From Enterovibrio norvegicus_B (GTDB lineage Bacteria > Pseudomonadota > Gammaproteobacteria > Enterobacterales > Vibrionaceae): a stretch of 64,000 nucleotides of DNA. This document shows positions 1 through 8,438 of the stretch, in pieces. The translations under genes and the position numbers were made by a program. The stretch covers positions 62,001-126,000 of the forward strand of contig NZ_MDAG01000068.1 of NCBI RefSeq assembly GCF_002876705.1, written 5' to 3'. The notes beneath the pieces were generated by a model that saw nothing but the letters and a program-made list of their open reading frames with translations, ran no database searches and was not told the origin of the DNA. Within the stretch, counting starts at the first letter, position 1; each line of letters begins with the position of its first letter.

Positions 1-1
1 G

Positions 2-66
2 AATGTCGCAAGTGGCGAAATGGATGCGTTGTCAGACGATTTGATCCGTCGTTATTTGACGGTATA
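2..66 (+). CDS. urtE: Urea ABC transporter ATPase UrtE, C-terminal end only
   Basis: Only the last 21 codons are in the window; the reading frame is open from base 2 and stops with TAG at 64-66. The tail (ending DDLIRRYLTV) looks like the C-terminus of UrtE, the second ATPase of the UrtABCDE urea importer, which usually ends in a similar RRYLxV-type motif. The position immediately before ureD fits: urt genes often precede urease genes, so that urea uptake and hydrolysis are expressed together. The identification rests on a short tail plus context, so other branched-chain amino-acid-type ATPases remain possible. Confidence 0.7.
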
Positions 67-117
67 GACGCGGATAACCGAGGACAAACAGGTGGACGAA
101 CGGATGATAGAAACGGC

Positions 118-1092
118 ATGACACAAATAACCCTGTGCAACGACATGGCTGGAGAAGAAAGCAACGAGGCGACCTCGTCCGTCACTTCTTTGCCTGCGGC
201 GTCTGTTCCCGCGAGAGGGTGGGAAGCGGAACTGGTGCTTGGCTATGAAGTCAGCCGAGACAAAACCGTGCTTCGACACAGCTCGCACCGTGGGCCATTG
301 GCGATTCAACGTGCTTTGTACCCAGAAGGCGGCGTTTGCCATAGCCATTTATTGCACCCGCCGGGGGGCGTTGTTGGTGGTGATTCGCTCGACGTAAACG
401 TGTGTGTTTCTGCGGGGGCTGAAGTGTTACTGACAACGCCGGGTGCCACGCGTTTTTATCGTTCTGATGGACGCGTCGCCAACCTAGAGCAGCACTTTAC
501 TGTGGGCGAACATGCACGATTAGAGTGGGTGCCGTTAGAAAACATTGCCTTCCCAGGGGCGATTTTGACCACACAAACCGATTTTCGTCTAAGTACTACG
601 AGCCAGTTTATTGGCTGGGATATTTGGACGCTGGGACAACCCGCAACGGAAACCCCTTTCGGAAACGGCGATCTGAATGGCCTCACAAGAGTGTTCATTG
701 ATGACACCTTGATCCTCTGTGAGCGCCTTCGCGTCAACCCAGAAACGCAACGTTTCTCCGCATCATCTCTGCGTGATCACCCTGTTTGCAGCACCCTCAT
801 CATGTACGACGGCCATCGCCAAAAAAGGACATCGGACGAAACCGAACAATCCCTGTGCGAACAATCTCTTTGCGAGCAATTGGTCGAATGGTGGGAAAGC
901 GAACGCGAAAACGTCCAGCAAAAAGATCCAAGCATCGTTTTCGGTTTCACCGACTGCGATGGATTACTGATCGTGCGTGGGCTAGGCGAAAAAACCGAAG
1001 CCTTGTTTGAGGTGTACACGCGCATTTGGCAAAAAGTGCGGCATGAATGGACGGGTATAACACCGGCTATTCCGCGTATTTGGCGTACCTAA
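118..1092 (+). CDS. ureD: Urease accessory protein UreD (UreH)
   Basis: UreD is the scaffold of the urease maturation complex: it binds the UreABC apoenzyme and recruits UreF and UreG for nickel insertion. The 324-residue product carries the family core, including the LYPEGG, HPPGGVVGGD and TPGATRFYRS segments (about residues 78-125). The N-terminal 30 residues before the conserved core and a low-complexity Glu/Cys-rich stretch near residues 240-255 make it longer than the usual 270-290 residues. That stretch contains an imperfect tandem duplication (EQSLCEQSLCEQ). The ATG at 118 has only a weak ribosome-binding site; a start at 145 is possible. It begins 51 bp after urtE and is first of the ure genes. 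Confidence 0.93.
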   Translation: MTQITLCNDMAGEESNEATSSVTSLPAASVPARGWEAELVLGYEVSRDKTVLRHSSHRGPLAIQRALYPEGGVCHSHLLHPPGGVVGGDSLDVNVCVSAGAEVLLTTPGATRFYRSDGRVANLEQHFTVGEHARLEWVPLENIAFPGAILTTQTDFRLSTTSQFIGWDIWTLGQPATETPFGNGDLNGLTRVFIDDTLILCERLRVNPETQRFSASSLRDHPVCSTLIMYDGHRQKRTSDETEQSLCEQSLCEQLVEWWESERENVQQKDPSIVFGFTDCDGLLIVRGLGEKTEALFEVYTRIWQKVRHEWTGITPAIPRIWRT

Positions 1093-1185
1093 AAACGAGC
1101 GAAGCTAGCCACAGAAAAGCCAAGCAAGATCAGCAAGAACAGCGAGAAGAACAGAAAGCATCACCAACACAACGAGGAGAGCACG

Positions 1186-1488
1186 ATGGAGCTAACCCCA
1201 CGAGAAAAAGACAAACTCATGCTCTTTACGGCGGCATTGCTGGCAGAGCGGCGAAAAGATCGAGGGTTAAAGCTCAATTACCCTGAAGCCGTCGCCCTGA
1301 TCAGTGCCGCCATTATGGAGGGCGCGAGAGACGGTCGCACCGTTGCAGAATTGATGGATTTTGGACGCACGATCCTCACGGTGGATGATGTGATGGACGG
1401 TGTGCCGAGCATGATCCACGACGTGCAAGTTGAAGTGACTTTTCCTGATGGCACCAAATTGGTGACCGTTCACGATCCCATAGTGTGA
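1186..1488 (+). CDS. ureA: Urease gamma subunit UreA
   Basis: This is the 100-residue gamma subunit of the cytoplasmic nickel enzyme that hydrolyses urea to ammonia and carbamate. Its length equals the family norm, and the sequence has the typical MELTPREKDKL opening and the EGARDGRTVAEL segment. A strong Shine-Dalgarno sequence (GAGGAG) stands 7 bases before the ATG. The gamma, beta and alpha subunits are separate genes here, as in most proteobacteria, rather than fused as in Helicobacter. The 93 bp between ureD and ureA contain no gene. The next gene, ureB, starts 9 bp downstream. Confidence 0.97.
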   Translation: MELTPREKDKLMLFTAALLAERRKDRGLKLNYPEAVALISAAIMEGARDGRTVAELMDFGRTILTVDDVMDGVPSMIHDVQVEVTFPDGTKLVTVHDPIV

Positions 1489-1497
1489 GGTGTTGAT

Positions 1498-1896
1498 ATG
1501 TCACACGGTTCTCAAACCGCAGTTCATGGCTTTGTGCCCGGTGAACTGCGTGCAAAAGACGGCGAAATTGAACTTAACGCGGGTCGCGCCACGGTGATGG
1601 TAGACGTGGCAAACACAGGCGATCGCCCCATACAGGTTGGTTCGCACTATCACTTTTATGAAGTGAACGATGCATTGATGTTCGACCGAGCGTCCGCCAA
1701 AGGGTTTCGTTTAAACATTGCATCCGGCACCGCGGTGCGTTTTGAGCCAGGTCAAAGCCGAACTGTTGAGTTGGTCGCGTATGCCGGCACACGCACTGTG
1801 TATGGCTTTCAAGGTCGCGTGATGGGTGCTCTGGATGGTGCGAATGGCACATCCAGCGCGGTGAATAGCAACCCAACCGACGATAAGGACGATTAA
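1498..1896 (+). CDS. ureB: Urease beta subunit UreB
   Basis: This is the beta subunit of urease. The core (residues 9-105) includes the conserved GSHYHFYEVN segment (48-57), the PGQSRTVELV segment and the GFQGRVMG motif that normally lies near the C-terminus. The product is 132 residues, against about 101-106 for compact UreB proteins; the surplus is a polar, low-complexity tail of about 25 residues rich in Asn, Ser, Asp and Thr. The stop codon is one base before the ureC start, so translation is probably coupled. Confidence 0.97.
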   Translation: MSHGSQTAVHGFVPGELRAKDGEIELNAGRATVMVDVANTGDRPIQVGSHYHFYEVNDALMFDRASAKGFRLNIASGTAVRFEPGQSRTVELVAYAGTRTVYGFQGRVMGALDGANGTSSAVNSNPTDDKDD

Positions 1897-1897
1897 C

Positions 1898-3601
1898 ATG
1901 GCGAAGATTTCACGTCAGGCATATGCCGAAATGTTTGGCCCGACAACGGGTGATTGTTTACGTCTAGCGGATACCGAGCTTTGGTTGGAGGTGGAAAAAG
2001 ACTTCACCATCTATGGTGATGAAGTGAAGTTTGGCGGCGGTAAAACCATCCGTGATGGGATGGGACAAAGCCAGCGCCCAAGTGCGGAAACGCCGGATTT
2101 GGTGATCACCAATGTGGTGGTGCTGGATTATTGGGGCATTGTAAAAGCCGATGTCGCTGTGAAAGCAGGGCGTATCGAAGCCATTGGCAAAGCCGGTAAC
2201 CCTGATATTCAAGATGGCATCGACATTGTGATTGGCCCGGGTACCGAGGTGATCGCGGGTGAAGGTCAAATTCTCACTGCTGGCGGTATTGATACCCATA
2301 TTCATTATATTTGCCCGCAACAGATAGACGAAGCACTCACGTCAGGCGTCACGACCATGGTTGGCGGTGGCACAGGCCCAGCCACGGGCACGAATGCGAC
2401 AACCTGCACACCAGGACCATGGAACATTCACCGTATGCTGCAATCGTTGGATGCATTCCCAATGAACTTTGGTTTGCTTGGGAAGGGCAACGCCAGTTTG
2501 CCTGAATCGCTTGAAGAACAAGTCGCCGCGGGCGCGTGTGGGTTAAAACTCCACGAAGATTGGGGGTCGACACCCGCAGCCATCGACAACTGCATGTCCG
2601 TCGCGGAGGCCACTGATGTACAAGTCGCGATTCACACGGACACCCTGAACGAGTGTGGCTTTGTAGAAGAAACCTTAGCGGCGATCGGTGATCGTGTTAT
2701 TCATACCTACCACACAGAAGGGGCGGGCGGTGGTCATGCGCCAGACATCATCAAAGCGGCGGGTTTGCCAAATGTCTTACCCTCTTCAACCAACCCGACC
2801 CGACCCTACACGGTCAACACGGTTGACGAACACTTAGACATGCTGATGGTCTGCCACCACTTGTCACCGGCCATTGCAGAAGACATCGCCTTCGCGGAAT
2901 CTCGTATTCGCCGTGAAACCATCGCAGCCGAGGATCTTCTTCACGATCTTGGTGCCTTCTCGATGATTTCTTCTGACTCGCAAGCCATGGGGCGTGTGGG
3001 GGAAGTGGTGATCCGAACCTGGCAAACCGCGCACAAAATGAAGGTGCAGTTTGGCGCACTAGAAGGCGACCCAAGCCATAGCGATAACCAACGCATTAAG
3101 CGTTATGTCGCGAAATACACCATCAACCCCGCCATCACTCACGGTATGGCGCATGAAATCGGGTCGATTGAAGCAGGGAAACTTGCAGACTTGGTGCTTT
3201 GGAAACCTGCGTTCTTCGGTGTGAAGCCATCTTTGGTCATCAAAGGCGGGTTAATCGTTACCGCTCCGATGGGTGACCCGAACGGCTCCATTCCTACACC
3301 TCAGCCTGTGCATTATCGCCCGATGTTTGGCAGCTATGGCCGTGGCCCAGCGACGAGTTCACTGCTCTTTATGTCGCAATCTTCCATTGAGAACGGCGTG
3401 CATGACATGTTGGATCTACAAAGCGGTATTAGCGCAGTAAAAGGCTGTCGGACCATTCGGAAAAAAGACATGAAACTCAATGATTGGCAGCCCAATATCG
3501 AAGTTGACCCACAAACCTATGAAGTGCGCGCCGATGGTCAATTGTTAGTGTGTGAACCCGCAGATGTGTTGCCGATGGCGCAGCGTTATTTCTTATTTTA
3601 A
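1898..3601 (+). CDS. ureC: Urease alpha (catalytic) subunit UreC
   Basis: This is the catalytic amidohydrolase subunit with a di-nickel centre. At 567 residues it is standard length, and every active-site residue falls at the Klebsiella numbering: His134 and His136 (HIHYICP), the carbamylated Lys217 with His219 (GLKLHEDWG), His246, His272 (YHTEGAGGGH), flap residues Cys319-His320 and metal ligand Asp360. It should therefore be active. The start ATG lies one base after the ureB stop, and ureE follows within 12 bp. All the genes needed for holoenzyme maturation (ureD, E, F, G) surround it. Confidence 0.99.
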   Translation: MAKISRQAYAEMFGPTTGDCLRLADTELWLEVEKDFTIYGDEVKFGGGKTIRDGMGQSQRPSAETPDLVITNVVVLDYWGIVKADVAVKAGRIEAIGKAGNPDIQDGIDIVIGPGTEVIAGEGQILTAGGIDTHIHYICPQQIDEALTSGVTTMVGGGTGPATGTNATTCTPGPWNIHRMLQSLDAFPMNFGLLGKGNASLPESLEEQVAAGACGLKLHEDWGSTPAAIDNCMSVAEATDVQVAIHTDTLNECGFVEETLAAIGDRVIHTYHTEGAGGGHAPDIIKAAGLPNVLPSSTNPTRPYTVNTVDEHLDMLMVCHHLSPAIAEDIAFAESRIRRETIAAEDLLHDLGAFSMISSDSQAMGRVGEVVIRTWQTAHKMKVQFGALEGDPSHSDNQRIKRYVAKYTINPAITHGMAHEIGSIEAGKLADLVLWKPAFFGVKPSLVIKGGLIVTAPMGDPNGSIPTPQPVHYRPMFGSYGRGPATSSLLFMSQSSIENGVHDMLDLQSGISAVKGCRTIRKKDMKLNDWQPNIEVDPQTYEVRADGQLLVCEPADVLPMAQRYFLF

Positions 3602-3613
3602 GTGGAGGGGAGA

Positions 3614-4081
3614 ATGATTGAATTCACTCAGCGAATTAGCGTTGAACATGACAAAAACCACGCATCTCCTGTTACTGGCACGGTTAGTTTGGGCATTGAT
3701 GCGCGAATCAAAAGTCGCATCAAGGTGGCTTTAGACGATGGGCGAGATGCGGGGCTATTTCTTCCTCGTGGTATCACGCTTCGCGATGGCGATGTGTTGG
3801 TCTCCACAGAGGGCGAACATGTCCGCGTGGTGGCAGCAGAAGAGAAAGTGTCAACGGCGAAAGCCGATTCTCCGCTTCTGTTAGCAAGATTGAGTTATCA
3901 CCTTGGAAACCGGCATGTGCCGCTTCAAGTCGGTGACGGCTGGGTACGTTATCAACACGATCATGTGCTCGACGAAATGGTGGGCTTGTTGGGGGGAGAG
4001 GTGGTCGTCGAAATGGCGCCGTTTGAACCAGAAGCAGGGGCATATGGCGGTCATTCCTCTGGGCATCACCATCATCACTGA
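3614..4081 (+). CDS. ureE: Urease accessory nickel metallochaperone UreE
   Basis: UreE carries Ni(II) to the UreDFG complex. The 155-residue product has the peptide-binding N-terminal domain and the metal-binding C-terminal domain, with the invariant dimer-interface ligand at His96 (YHLGNRHVP, residues 95-103). It ends in a His-rich tail with five consecutive histidines (151-155), as in other nickel-buffering UreE proteins. The ATG at 3614 is chosen over an in-frame GTG at 3602 because GGAGGGG stands just before it. The stop overlaps the beginning of a short downstream reading frame that contains the next gene. Confidence 0.96.
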   Translation: MIEFTQRISVEHDKNHASPVTGTVSLGIDARIKSRIKVALDDGRDAGLFLPRGITLRDGDVLVSTEGEHVRVVAAEEKVSTAKADSPLLLARLSYHLGNRHVPLQVGDGWVRYQHDHVLDEMVGLLGGEVVVEMAPFEPEAGAYGGHSSGHHHHH

Positions 4082-4135
4082 ATGAACCAAGAGAAAGCAT
4101 TCGCAAAAAGAAATAATGAACAAGGAAACGTAAGC

Positions 4136-4366
4136 ATGAAAAAGACAACACAACTTGCTGCAGTATGCGCAGTGTTTATTGGTTTAATTGCGCTGCCAGC
4201 ATCGGCACACCCTCATAAAGAGTCAGCCAGCGGCGATTCTATTGTTAATACGGTCACGCATGATCATGCTGGCGGCGTTGTCACGACAAACGCTTGTGCG
4301 GGCAAAAACAGTGAAAAAGAGACCTCTGCTGATGACTGCACAGTATCGCCTGTTTCAACTCATTAG
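4136..4366 (+). CDS. Small exported His/Cys-containing protein within the urease operon
   Basis: I do not recognise a named family. The 76-residue product starts with a clear Sec signal peptide (MKK, hydrophobic core, LPASA; predicted cleavage after residue 24). The mature 52-residue peptide begins HPHKE, contains HDHAGG, two Cys and a C-terminal His, and is otherwise polar. An in-frame ATG exists at 4082, but 4136 gives a normal signal peptide and has AAGGAAACG upstream. It sits between ureE and ureF and overlaps the ureF start by 35 bp, so it is co-transcribed and probably coupled. A His-rich mature N-terminus resembles that of the HupE/UreJ nickel permeases, which also occur in urease operons. 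A periplasmic nickel-binding role is inference only. Confidence 0.75.
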   Translation: MKKTTQLAAVCAVFIGLIALPASAHPHKESASGDSIVNTVTHDHAGGVVTTNACAGKNSEKETSADDCTVSPVSTH

Positions 4367-5000
4367 CCCGTCTCTGCCTGTCGGTGCATTCAGTTACTCC
4401 CAAGGGCTTGAGTGGGCGATTGAGTGTGGCTGGGTAGGGAGCCAATCCGATTTAACGGATTGGCTTAATAGCTTGGCGTTTGATTCGATGCAATACCTCG
4501 AACTGCCTGTGTTGCGTCGTTTATATCGTGCATTTGAATCACACGATGTTGAAGCGGCGGAGTACTGGTGCCAATGGTTATATGCCAGTCGTGAAACTGC
4601 GGAGTTTAGGAAAGAAGAAACCCAACGCGGCAGAACCATGTTGACCTTGCTCAAGCAACTCAAAGTGGTGGATGAGGGAGACGTTTGGGCGAGCATTGCG
4701 CAAAAAAGCCAAATTGCGGGCTTTGCACTTGCAGGCGTTCGTTGGGGCATTGAAGAAGAAACCCTGTGTGAGGGCTATATCTGGAGTTGGCTAGAAAATA
4801 CCGTGATGGCAGGTGTAAAGCTTATCCCTCTAGGGCAAAAAGCAGGGCAAGAAGTGCTGTTGACGATGACGCCGGTGCTCGATGATGTGGTGGCTGCATC
4901 ACATGATGTGATGGATGATCAAGTCGGTGGTTTTTCGCCTGCGCAAGCCATCGCGTCTAGCCAGCATGAAACACAATATTCACGATTATTTCGGTCTTAG
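4332..5000 (+). CDS. ureF: Urease accessory protein UreF
   Basis: UreF bridges UreD and UreG in the nickel-insertion complex and gates the UreG GTPase. The 222-residue product starts MTAQYRLFQLISPSLPVGAFSY; the family signature SLPVGAFSYSQGLE is at residues 14-27 and length is typical. The frame is open further upstream to 4188, but the preceding sequence is a shadow of the small exported protein gene and has no UreF similarity, so 4332 is used. The start lies inside the preceding gene, which implies translational coupling. UreG follows after 33 bp. Confidence 0.95.
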   Translation: MTAQYRLFQLISPSLPVGAFSYSQGLEWAIECGWVGSQSDLTDWLNSLAFDSMQYLELPVLRRLYRAFESHDVEAAEYWCQWLYASRETAEFRKEETQRGRTMLTLLKQLKVVDEGDVWASIAQKSQIAGFALAGVRWGIEEETLCEGYIWSWLENTVMAGVKLIPLGQKAGQEVLLTMTPVLDDVVAASHDVMDDQVGGFSPAQAIASSQHETQYSRLFRS

Positions 5001-5033
5001 CGCACTTAGGTTAAGGCGACAAGGAGAACGAAG

Positions 5034-5654
5034 ATGAGCTACAAACAACCTTTACGAGTCGGTGTGGGTGGTCCGGTTGGGTCAGGGAAGACCGCATTGC
5101 TTGAAGTATTGTGTAAAGCCATTCGAACCACATACAGCATTGCCGTGGTCACGAATGATATTTATACCCGCGAAGATCAACGAATTTTGACGGAAGCACA
5201 AGCTTTAGATGCTGACCGGATTGTGGGTGTTGAAACAGGCGGGTGTCCGCACACGGCTATCAGGGAAGATGCCTCTATGAACCTGGAAGCCGTGGACAGC
5301 TTGGCGCGCCATCATAAAGATCTGGATGTGGTGTTTGTTGAAAGTGGTGGCGACAACTTGAGTGCAACGTTTAGCCCAGAACTCGCTGACCTCACTATCT
5401 ATGTAATTGATGTGGCGGAAGGGGAGAAGATCCCGCGGAAAGGTGGTCCAGGTATTACGCGTTCAGATCTCTTGGTTATCAATAAAATCGATCTAGCCCC
5501 TTATGTTGGCGCAGATCTTAACGTGATGGAAGCTGACACGAAACGGATGCGTAAAGACAAACCGTACGTGTTTACCAACTTAAAAGAGAAACAAGGTTTA
5601 AGCGAGATCATCGATTTTATCGAAACAGCAGGGATGCTAAAGAAAGCGGGCTAA
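5034..5654 (+). CDS. ureG: Urease accessory GTPase UreG
   Basis: UreG is the SIMIBI-class GTPase that delivers nickel to urease. The 206-residue product shows the P-loop GGPVGSGKT (12-20), the nickel-binding Cys-Pro-His motif at 71-73, the ESGGDNLSATFSP segment (112-124) and the NKID guanine-specificity motif. All are intact. It is the last gene of the operon; a short hairpin overlaps its stop codon. A strong ribosome-binding site (AAGGAGAACGAAG) precedes the ATG. Confidence 0.98.
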   Translation: MSYKQPLRVGVGGPVGSGKTALLEVLCKAIRTTYSIAVVTNDIYTREDQRILTEAQALDADRIVGVETGGCPHTAIREDASMNLEAVDSLARHHKDLDVVFVESGGDNLSATFSPELADLTIYVIDVAEGEKIPRKGGPGITRSDLLVINKIDLAPYVGADLNVMEADTKRMRKDKPYVFTNLKEKQGLSEIIDFIETAGMLKKAG

Positions 5655-5668
5655 ATACCCGCGTTTAA
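5646..5668 (+). terminator. Possible weak terminator after ureG
   Basis: GCGGG and CCCGC form a 5-bp stem with a 7-base loop that overlaps the ureG stop codon, followed by the moderately T-rich GTTTAATTGATT. The stem is short and the T tract imperfect, so it may be only partly effective. Confidence 0.4.
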
Positions 5669-5740
5669 TTGATTTCTTAGCGAGGGTTTGTTGACCTTTA
5701 GTGGTGATTTTTGAGGTGAACAGACCCTTGCAACGCGTGC

Positions 5741-6268
5741 TTATTTCGCCAGTGTATTTACTGCATCTTGAAGCTGTGCTTTTAGTTCTTCATTGCGCAG
5801 CGTTTGCGTTTCCATGTCGAAGTTATCGTAGAAACTTGGCACAGAAAGCGACCCTTTAACATCTGCGGCAAAATAAGGTGCAGAACCGACAGCGCCTTGA
5901 AGCACAGAGCTTGCACCGCCAGGGCCTGGTGATGTTGCAAGGAATACCACAGGCTTGCCTTGGAACACTTTCATGTCGATGCGTGATGTCCAGTCGAACA
6001 CGTTTTTATACGCTGCCGTGTAAGAACCATTGTGCTCAGCAAAAGAGATGATGATGGCATCCGCGTCGCCGATTTTTGCAAAGAATGCTTTCGCTTGTTC
6101 TGGTTGACCCAATTCTGCTTCGCGGTCTGAGCTGTAAATCGGCATTTCAAAATCGTTCAAATCGAGCGTTTCTACTTCCGCACCTTCAACAAGGTTTGCT
6201 GCATAAACCGCCAATTGTTTGTTGATTGATTGAGAGCTGCTGGTTGCGCCAAATGCTAGTACTTTCAT
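5741..6268 (-). CDS. NAD(P)H-dependent FMN reductase family protein
   Basis: A 175-residue flavodoxin-fold oxidoreductase of the NADPH-dependent FMN reductase family (relatives include ChrR, azoreductases and SsuE). The FMN phosphate-binding loop near the N-terminus (GATSSSQSINKQLA, residues 7-20) and the EHNGSYTAAYKNVFDW segment (about 78-93) match the family pattern. It is cytoplasmic with no signal peptide. The gene is divergent from a LysR-type regulator 200 bp away, which is the most likely controller. The natural electron acceptor cannot be read from the sequence. Confidence 0.88.
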   Translation of the reverse strand: MKVLAFGATSSSQSINKQLAVYAANLVEGAEVETLDLNDFEMPIYSSDREAELGQPEQAKAFFAKIGDADAIIISFAEHNGSYTAAYKNVFDWTSRIDMKVFQGKPVVFLATSPGPGGASSVLQGAVGSAPYFAADVKGSLSVPSFYDNFDMETQTLRNEELKAQLQDAVNTLAK

Positions 6269-6469
6269 TGTGTTTTCCTCTAAGAATTCGTGTTTTTCTC
6301 GCCGAGTGGCGTCAGGTCATAAGCCTGTGAGTTTGGTTGACGTCTTATGTCTTGAGCTCACTATAACTCTGCGCCATATGAAGATTAATGATGTTTTTGA
6401 AGAAGGATTGTTTCCATATGACATGTAATTAACTATGATCTCTCACTGAGAGAGCGTGAGGCGATAAAA

Positions 6470-7369
6470 ATGAACACACAATTGCTTGATGGAATGGTGA
6501 TATTTCGAGAGGTCATGAAGGTTGGTAGCTTTACCAAAGCGGCTGATCGTACTGGCCATTCAACATCCTACATCAGTAAGGAAATCAACAAGCTAGAAGA
6601 ACGTTTAGGCGTACGTTTGTTGCACCGAACAACACGTTCATTGAGTCTAACGCCGGAAGGTGAGTTGTATTACGAGCAGTGTCGTCAGATTGTTCAGGAT
6701 GCAGAAGAGCTCGAAAACGCCATGCTGGGACGTCAGGTCACGCCGAAGGGAAACCTGAAAATAAGCTGTCCAACCAGTTTTGGTTTGACGCGCTTAGCGC
6801 CTCTTTTGCGGGGCTTTGCCGATGCATACCCTGACATTACACTAAACATTGAACTCAATGATCGAAAAGTTGACTTGGCGGCGGAGGGGTTTGATATCGC
6901 GGTGCGCGCTTCACAGGCACTCGATGATTCAAGCTTGATTAGCCGTAAAATTCACTCGTCACACGCGGTCACCATTGCTTCACCGGCTTATCTCGAAAAG
7001 CATGGAATACCGACGCATCCTAAAGAGCTCGTTAATCATAAAGTTATCAGCTATAGCAACATCCCGTCTTACAACACATGGCGTTATAAAGATCATGATG
7101 GCAGTGCGATTGATGTGGAACTTGAAAGCTTTGTCGCGAGTAACAGTTCGCAGTTAGAGCTTTTGTTGTGCCTTTCTGGCGAAGGCATAACGCGTATGCC
7201 GCTGTTCAACTTGAATGGTGAGATTGATTCTGGCGAGCTCGTGGAATTGTTCACCGATTTTCCGCGAACCAATATTGATGTGTTTATTGTTTATCCGAGT
7301 CGTAAACATATGTCTTCGAAGGTACGCTGTTTCATCGATTTTCTTATTGACGCCATGGACGAGGAATAG
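6470..7369 (+). CDS. LysR-family transcriptional regulator
   Basis: A 299-residue LysR-type regulator with an N-terminal winged helix-turn-helix (residues 6-65, including TKAADRTGHSTSYISKEINK) and a periplasmic-binding-like effector domain from about residue 90. It belongs to the large group of LysR proteins that work on divergent oxidoreductase genes; the flavin reductase on the other strand is the likely target. The C-terminus runs into a bidirectional terminator about 65 bp downstream. Confidence 0.93.
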   Translation: MNTQLLDGMVIFREVMKVGSFTKAADRTGHSTSYISKEINKLEERLGVRLLHRTTRSLSLTPEGELYYEQCRQIVQDAEELENAMLGRQVTPKGNLKISCPTSFGLTRLAPLLRGFADAYPDITLNIELNDRKVDLAAEGFDIAVRASQALDDSSLISRKIHSSHAVTIASPAYLEKHGIPTHPKELVNHKVISYSNIPSYNTWRYKDHDGSAIDVELESFVASNSSQLELLLCLSGEGITRMPLFNLNGEIDSGELVELFTDFPRTNIDVFIVYPSRKHMSSKVRCFIDFLIDAMDEE

Positions 7370-7435
7370 ATCCAATGGTCCTTGTCGTATAGCGCTTAGC
7401 GCCGGCTCCTTGTTTAGGACGGGACACATCAATAG

Positions 7436-7461
7436 AAAAAGCCCCAAGAAGGGGCTTTTTT
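7436..7461. terminator. Bidirectional intrinsic terminator
   Basis: AAAAAGCCCC, loop AAGAA, GGGGCTTTTTT. A-tract and T-tract on both sides let it serve the LysR gene on the plus strand and the TDT transporter gene ending at 7488 on the minus strand. Confidence 0.9.
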
Positions 7462-7487
7462 GCTTTCTAATGGCTAAACGCTTTTTG

Positions 7488-8438
7488 CTATTTGCCGAAA
7501 CCGTAATGTCGTATGTAACCCACGCTAACCCAGGCGACAAGCAGAGTTGCAACGGTTAGCTCTGCTAATCCTAGCCGTTCGAGCCAAGCCCAGTGCGCAT
7601 GATCTTTCTCAAGCCATAATGTGAGTCGTTCCATTGCAACGGCGCTGATCACTGAAGGGAAGGTCAGTGCCGCGATCGTCGGCTGAAAAGGTTCTTTCAA
7701 TAAGTCGAAATAACACAGGTAGACAAAGAGCGTCATCATGATCCCTACACCGGCAAGTGCGCCGGCTAAAACAGGATCAGGGTTCGGCAAGTTAACCAAG
7801 TAGGCAGTGAGGGCAAGGTTAACGGGGGCAGCCATAATGGCGAGTACTGGACGACTGTTTTTCGGCAAGCTTTCTAAAAAGCACAGACGGTAAAGCACAA
7901 AGGGCAGCATGAAGAAGTATGCACCAATACAAACGTGCGCCAGCAAGGCCGATTCATCGGTAAACCCTAGCTTCGGGGCGGCCAGCGTGCTGCTAATTAA
8001 GCCGACAGGGTATAAAAACCAGCTTGGGTAGATATTGCACTTCTCAAACGATTTGAACTGGTGAAAGAAGAAGTAACAAGCCATAAAGACGTGCATCGTC
8101 ATGGCGGGATACCAAATCATGGCTGCGGCTTTGGTATCAAATTCCGCAAGGAAATCGGCCATCAATAGCAATGACATGGTCATCGGTGCCATGAGACTGC
8201 CATAGAGAGGATCCCGAAGATCTTGTAAAAAGCGTTTAGGTTCGAAGGCGTATTTCAGCCACACAGGCGCGATTAAGAAAATGCCAATGACCGATAAGAG
8301 CGGGCGTGTGAGTTCCCCTGTCGGAGGATGATAAAGCGTCCATGCGACGCCGAGGCCAAAAAATGCCATCGCGAGAGAAGACTGTGCGGTTGGCACAAAT
8401 CGAAAAGGGGAGCGAAAAACGGAAAGTTCAGTATCCAT
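7488..8438 (-). CDS. TDT/SLAC1-family transporter (TehA-like)
   Basis: A 316-residue integral membrane protein with about ten hydrophobic segments, of the tellurite-resistance/dicarboxylate transporter (TDT) family that includes TehA, Mae1 and plant SLAC1 anion channels. It opens with a short cytoplasmic segment (FRSPFRFVP), as is usual for bacterial members. The frame is open upstream to 8552, but the sequence before the ATG at 8438 is not membrane-like and shows no family similarity, so the shorter start is used. No transported anion or tellurite function can be assigned, and no regulator lies adjacent. Confidence 0.87.
   Translation of the reverse strand: MDTELSVFRSPFRFVPTAQSSLAMAFFGLGVAWTLYHPPTGELTRPLLSVIGIFLIAPVWLKYAFEPKRFLQDLRDPLYGSLMAPMTMSLLLMADFLAEFDTKAAAMIWYPAMTMHVFMACYFFFHQFKSFEKCNIYPSWFLYPVGLISSTLAAPKLGFTDESALLAHVCIGAYFFMLPFVLYRLCFLESLPKNSRPVLAIMAAPVNLALTAYLVNLPNPDPVLAGALAGVGIMMTLFVYLCYFDLLKEPFQPTIAALTFPSVISAVAMERLTLWLEKDHAHWAWLERLGLAELTVATLLVAWVSVGYIRHYGFGK

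Noticed and set aside
4188..4331. N-terminal extension of the UreF reading frame
   Set aside because: The 48 extra codons are an out-of-frame shadow of the small exported protein gene and have no UreF similarity; UreF begins MTAQYRLF at 4332.
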